A DNA stretch of 6,167 nucleotides from Legionellaceae bacterium. Its GTDB lineage: Bacteria; Pseudomonadota; Gammaproteobacteria; Legionellales; Legionellaceae. Every line of letters begins with the position of its first letter. Positions within the stretch are counted from its first letter, which is position 1. Location of the stretch: contig JAUYSE010000130.1 of NCBI GenBank assembly GCA_030696465.1, positions 1 to 6,167 on the forward strand, given 5' to 3'. The notes below the pieces were generated by a model. It had not been told where the DNA came from. It saw nothing but the letters and a program-made list of their open reading frames with translations, and made no database searches. This document shows, in pieces, positions 4,979-6,167 of this stretch. Position numbers and translations under genes: made by a program.

Positions 4979-6167
4979 TTACGGAATCTCTGTCGGTGGC
5001 GTTGTAAACGTATGGTAAGGAGGAGGAGAAGGTAATGTCCATTCCAGACCTCTTGCGCCATCCCAGACTTGAGCACTGGCGACTGGTCCACCACGCATAG
5101 TTTTTATCACATTTATTAAAAATAATAGCTGTGAAAAACCAAATATAAATGCGCCAATACTTGAGACCATATTAAAGTTTGTAAATTGTAAGGCATAATC
5201 AGGGATCCGCCGTGGCATACCCGCTAAGCCCAAGAAATGCATAGGGAAAAAAGCCACATTAACAGAAATAACCGACAACCAAAAATGCCATCGCGCTAAA
5301 CATTCATTATAGTAATGACCTGTCCACTTTGGAATCCAATAATACGTTGCGGCAAACAAAGCAAAAATCACCCCAGGAACCAATACATAATGAAAATGTC
5401 CCACCACAAAATAGGTATCCTGATATTGATAATCAGAAGGCACTAAGGCCAGCATTAATCCTGTAAAGCCACCTATCGTAAACAAAAATACAAATGCCAC
5501 CGCAAATAACATTGGGGCTTCAAACGTTAGAGACCCTCTAAACATGGTGGCAACCCAATTAAATACTTTAATTCCGGTAGGAACCGCTATAAGCATCGTG
5601 GTGTACATAAAAAATAACTCTGCACCCAGTGGTATTCCACTGGTAAACATATGATGCGCCCATACTATAAAAGAAAGCGCTGCAATACTAATCGTTGCGT
5701 ATACCATAAAATGGTATCCAAACAATCGCTTCCGACTAAAAGTAGGAATAATTTCTGATATTACACCAAAGGCAGGCAAGACCAATACATATACTTCTGG
5801 ATGCCCAAAAAACCAAAAAACGTGCTGAAATAAAATAGGATCTCCGCCACCCGCTGCATCAAAAAAACTCGTACCAAAATGCCGATCGGCTAACATCATT
5901 GTCACGGTACCCGCCAATACAGGCATAATGGCAATCAGTAAAAAAGCGGTAATAAGCCAGGTCCACACAAAAAGTGGCATTTTCATCAAGGTCATGCCAG
6001 GTGCCCGCAAATTCAATATAGTAGCGATGATATTAATAGAACCCATAATGGAAGAAAGACCCATCATATGAATCGAAAAAATCATAAAATCAGTACTCGG
6101 CGGTGCAAATTTTGTGGATAATGGCGCGTAAAAAGTCCAGCCAAAATTTGGTCCACCACCAGCATGA
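4979..6167 (-). CDS. ctaD: Cytochrome c oxidase subunit I, 5' end outside window
   Basis: The catalytic inner-membrane subunit of a haem-copper oxidase: it reduces O2 to water with electrons from cytochrome c and pumps protons. The frame is open to the right edge, so the ATG at 6085 is internal; 27 further residues beginning HAGGGPNFGWTFYAPLS are readable, giving 395 visible residues (roughly helices IV-XII). Visible active-site residues are the GHPEVY motif, with the CuB histidine codon at 5801-5803 and the cross-linked tyrosine at 5789-5791; the His-His CuB pair (5651-5656); the K-channel lysine in PTGIKVFNW (5567-5569); and VVGHFHYV, with the haem a3 and haem a histidines (5396-5398 and 5390-5392). 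The glutamate of HPEVY is the usual end of the D-channel. These make it an A-type oxidase. The first three helices, including the other haem a ligand, lie outside. The C-terminus (RGLEWTLPSPPPYHTF) is normal. Subunit II (ctaC) would be expected upstream, beyond the window. Confidence 0.97.
   Translation of the reverse strand, partial: HAGGGPNFGWTFYAPLSTKFAPPSTDFMIFSIHMMGLSSIMGSINIIATILNLRAPGMTLMKMPLFVWTWLITAFLLIAIMPVLAGTVTMMLADRHFGTSFFDAAGGGDPILFQHVFWFFGHPEVYVLVLPAFGVISEIIPTFSRKRLFGYHFMVYATISIAALSFIVWAHHMFTSGIPLGAELFFMYTTMLIAVPTGIKVFNWVATMFRGSLTFEAPMLFAVAFVFLFTIGGFTGLMLALVPSDYQYQDTYFVVGHFHYVLVPGVIFALFAATYYWIPKWTGHYYNECLARWHFWLSVISVNVAFFPMHFLGLAGMPRRIPDYALQFTNFNMVSSIGAFIFGFSQLLFLINVIKTMRGGPVASAQVWDGARGLEWTLPSPPPYHTFTTPPTEIP

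Noticed and set aside
6083..6085. ATG as the start of ctaD
   Set aside because: The frame continues to the right edge with conserved subunit I sequence (GGGPNFGWTFYAPLS), and the known N-terminal helices would otherwise be missing. The gene is cut by the window.
1..6167. tRNA, rRNA, CRISPR array, insertion sequence, riboswitch or phage genes
   Set aside because: Coding sequence fills nearly the whole window, and the one sizeable gap (2748-2973) holds only the inverted repeat and an AT-rich leader.

Overview
The window looks like chromosomal DNA of a moderately AT-rich gammaproteobacterium, most likely in or near the Legionellales (Legionella/Coxiella relatives). The main reasons are a siderophore porin of the LbtU family, a dCTP deaminase of the Pseudomonas/Legionella type, a PagP/Rcp-like lipid A palmitoyltransferase and an aa3-type cytochrome oxidase cluster. 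This placement is inferred from recognised protein families; no database was searched.

Left half, + strand: the 3' part of an LbtU-family outer-membrane porin gene (cut by the window edge) is followed after 12 bases by dcd, and after another 21 bases by pabB. The spacing suggests one transcription unit. Dcd feeds dUTP/dTMP synthesis and PabB feeds folate synthesis, so the two meet at thymidylate synthase; the porin has no obvious metabolic link to them. After pabB lies an 82-base inverted repeat made of two opposed copies of a GC-rich unit, then an AT-rich stretch leading into pagP. PagP remodels lipid A in the outer membrane. It keeps its catalytic residues, but the residue aligned with the acyl-chain 'ruler' glycine is alanine, and its gene carries a run of eight G.

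Right half, - strand: ctaD (cytochrome c oxidase subunit I, 5' end outside the window), ctaG (copper chaperone) and ctaE (subunit III) form a tight operon read right to left. ctaG begins at a TTG directly after the ctaD stop codon. The last gene, ctaE, converges on pagP so closely that the two stop codons touch.

The window is compact and mostly housekeeping. I see no CRISPR array, tRNA, rRNA, transposase or defence system, and no clearly new multi-gene system. The best leads are the PagP substitutions, the G8 tract in pagP and the inverted repeat.
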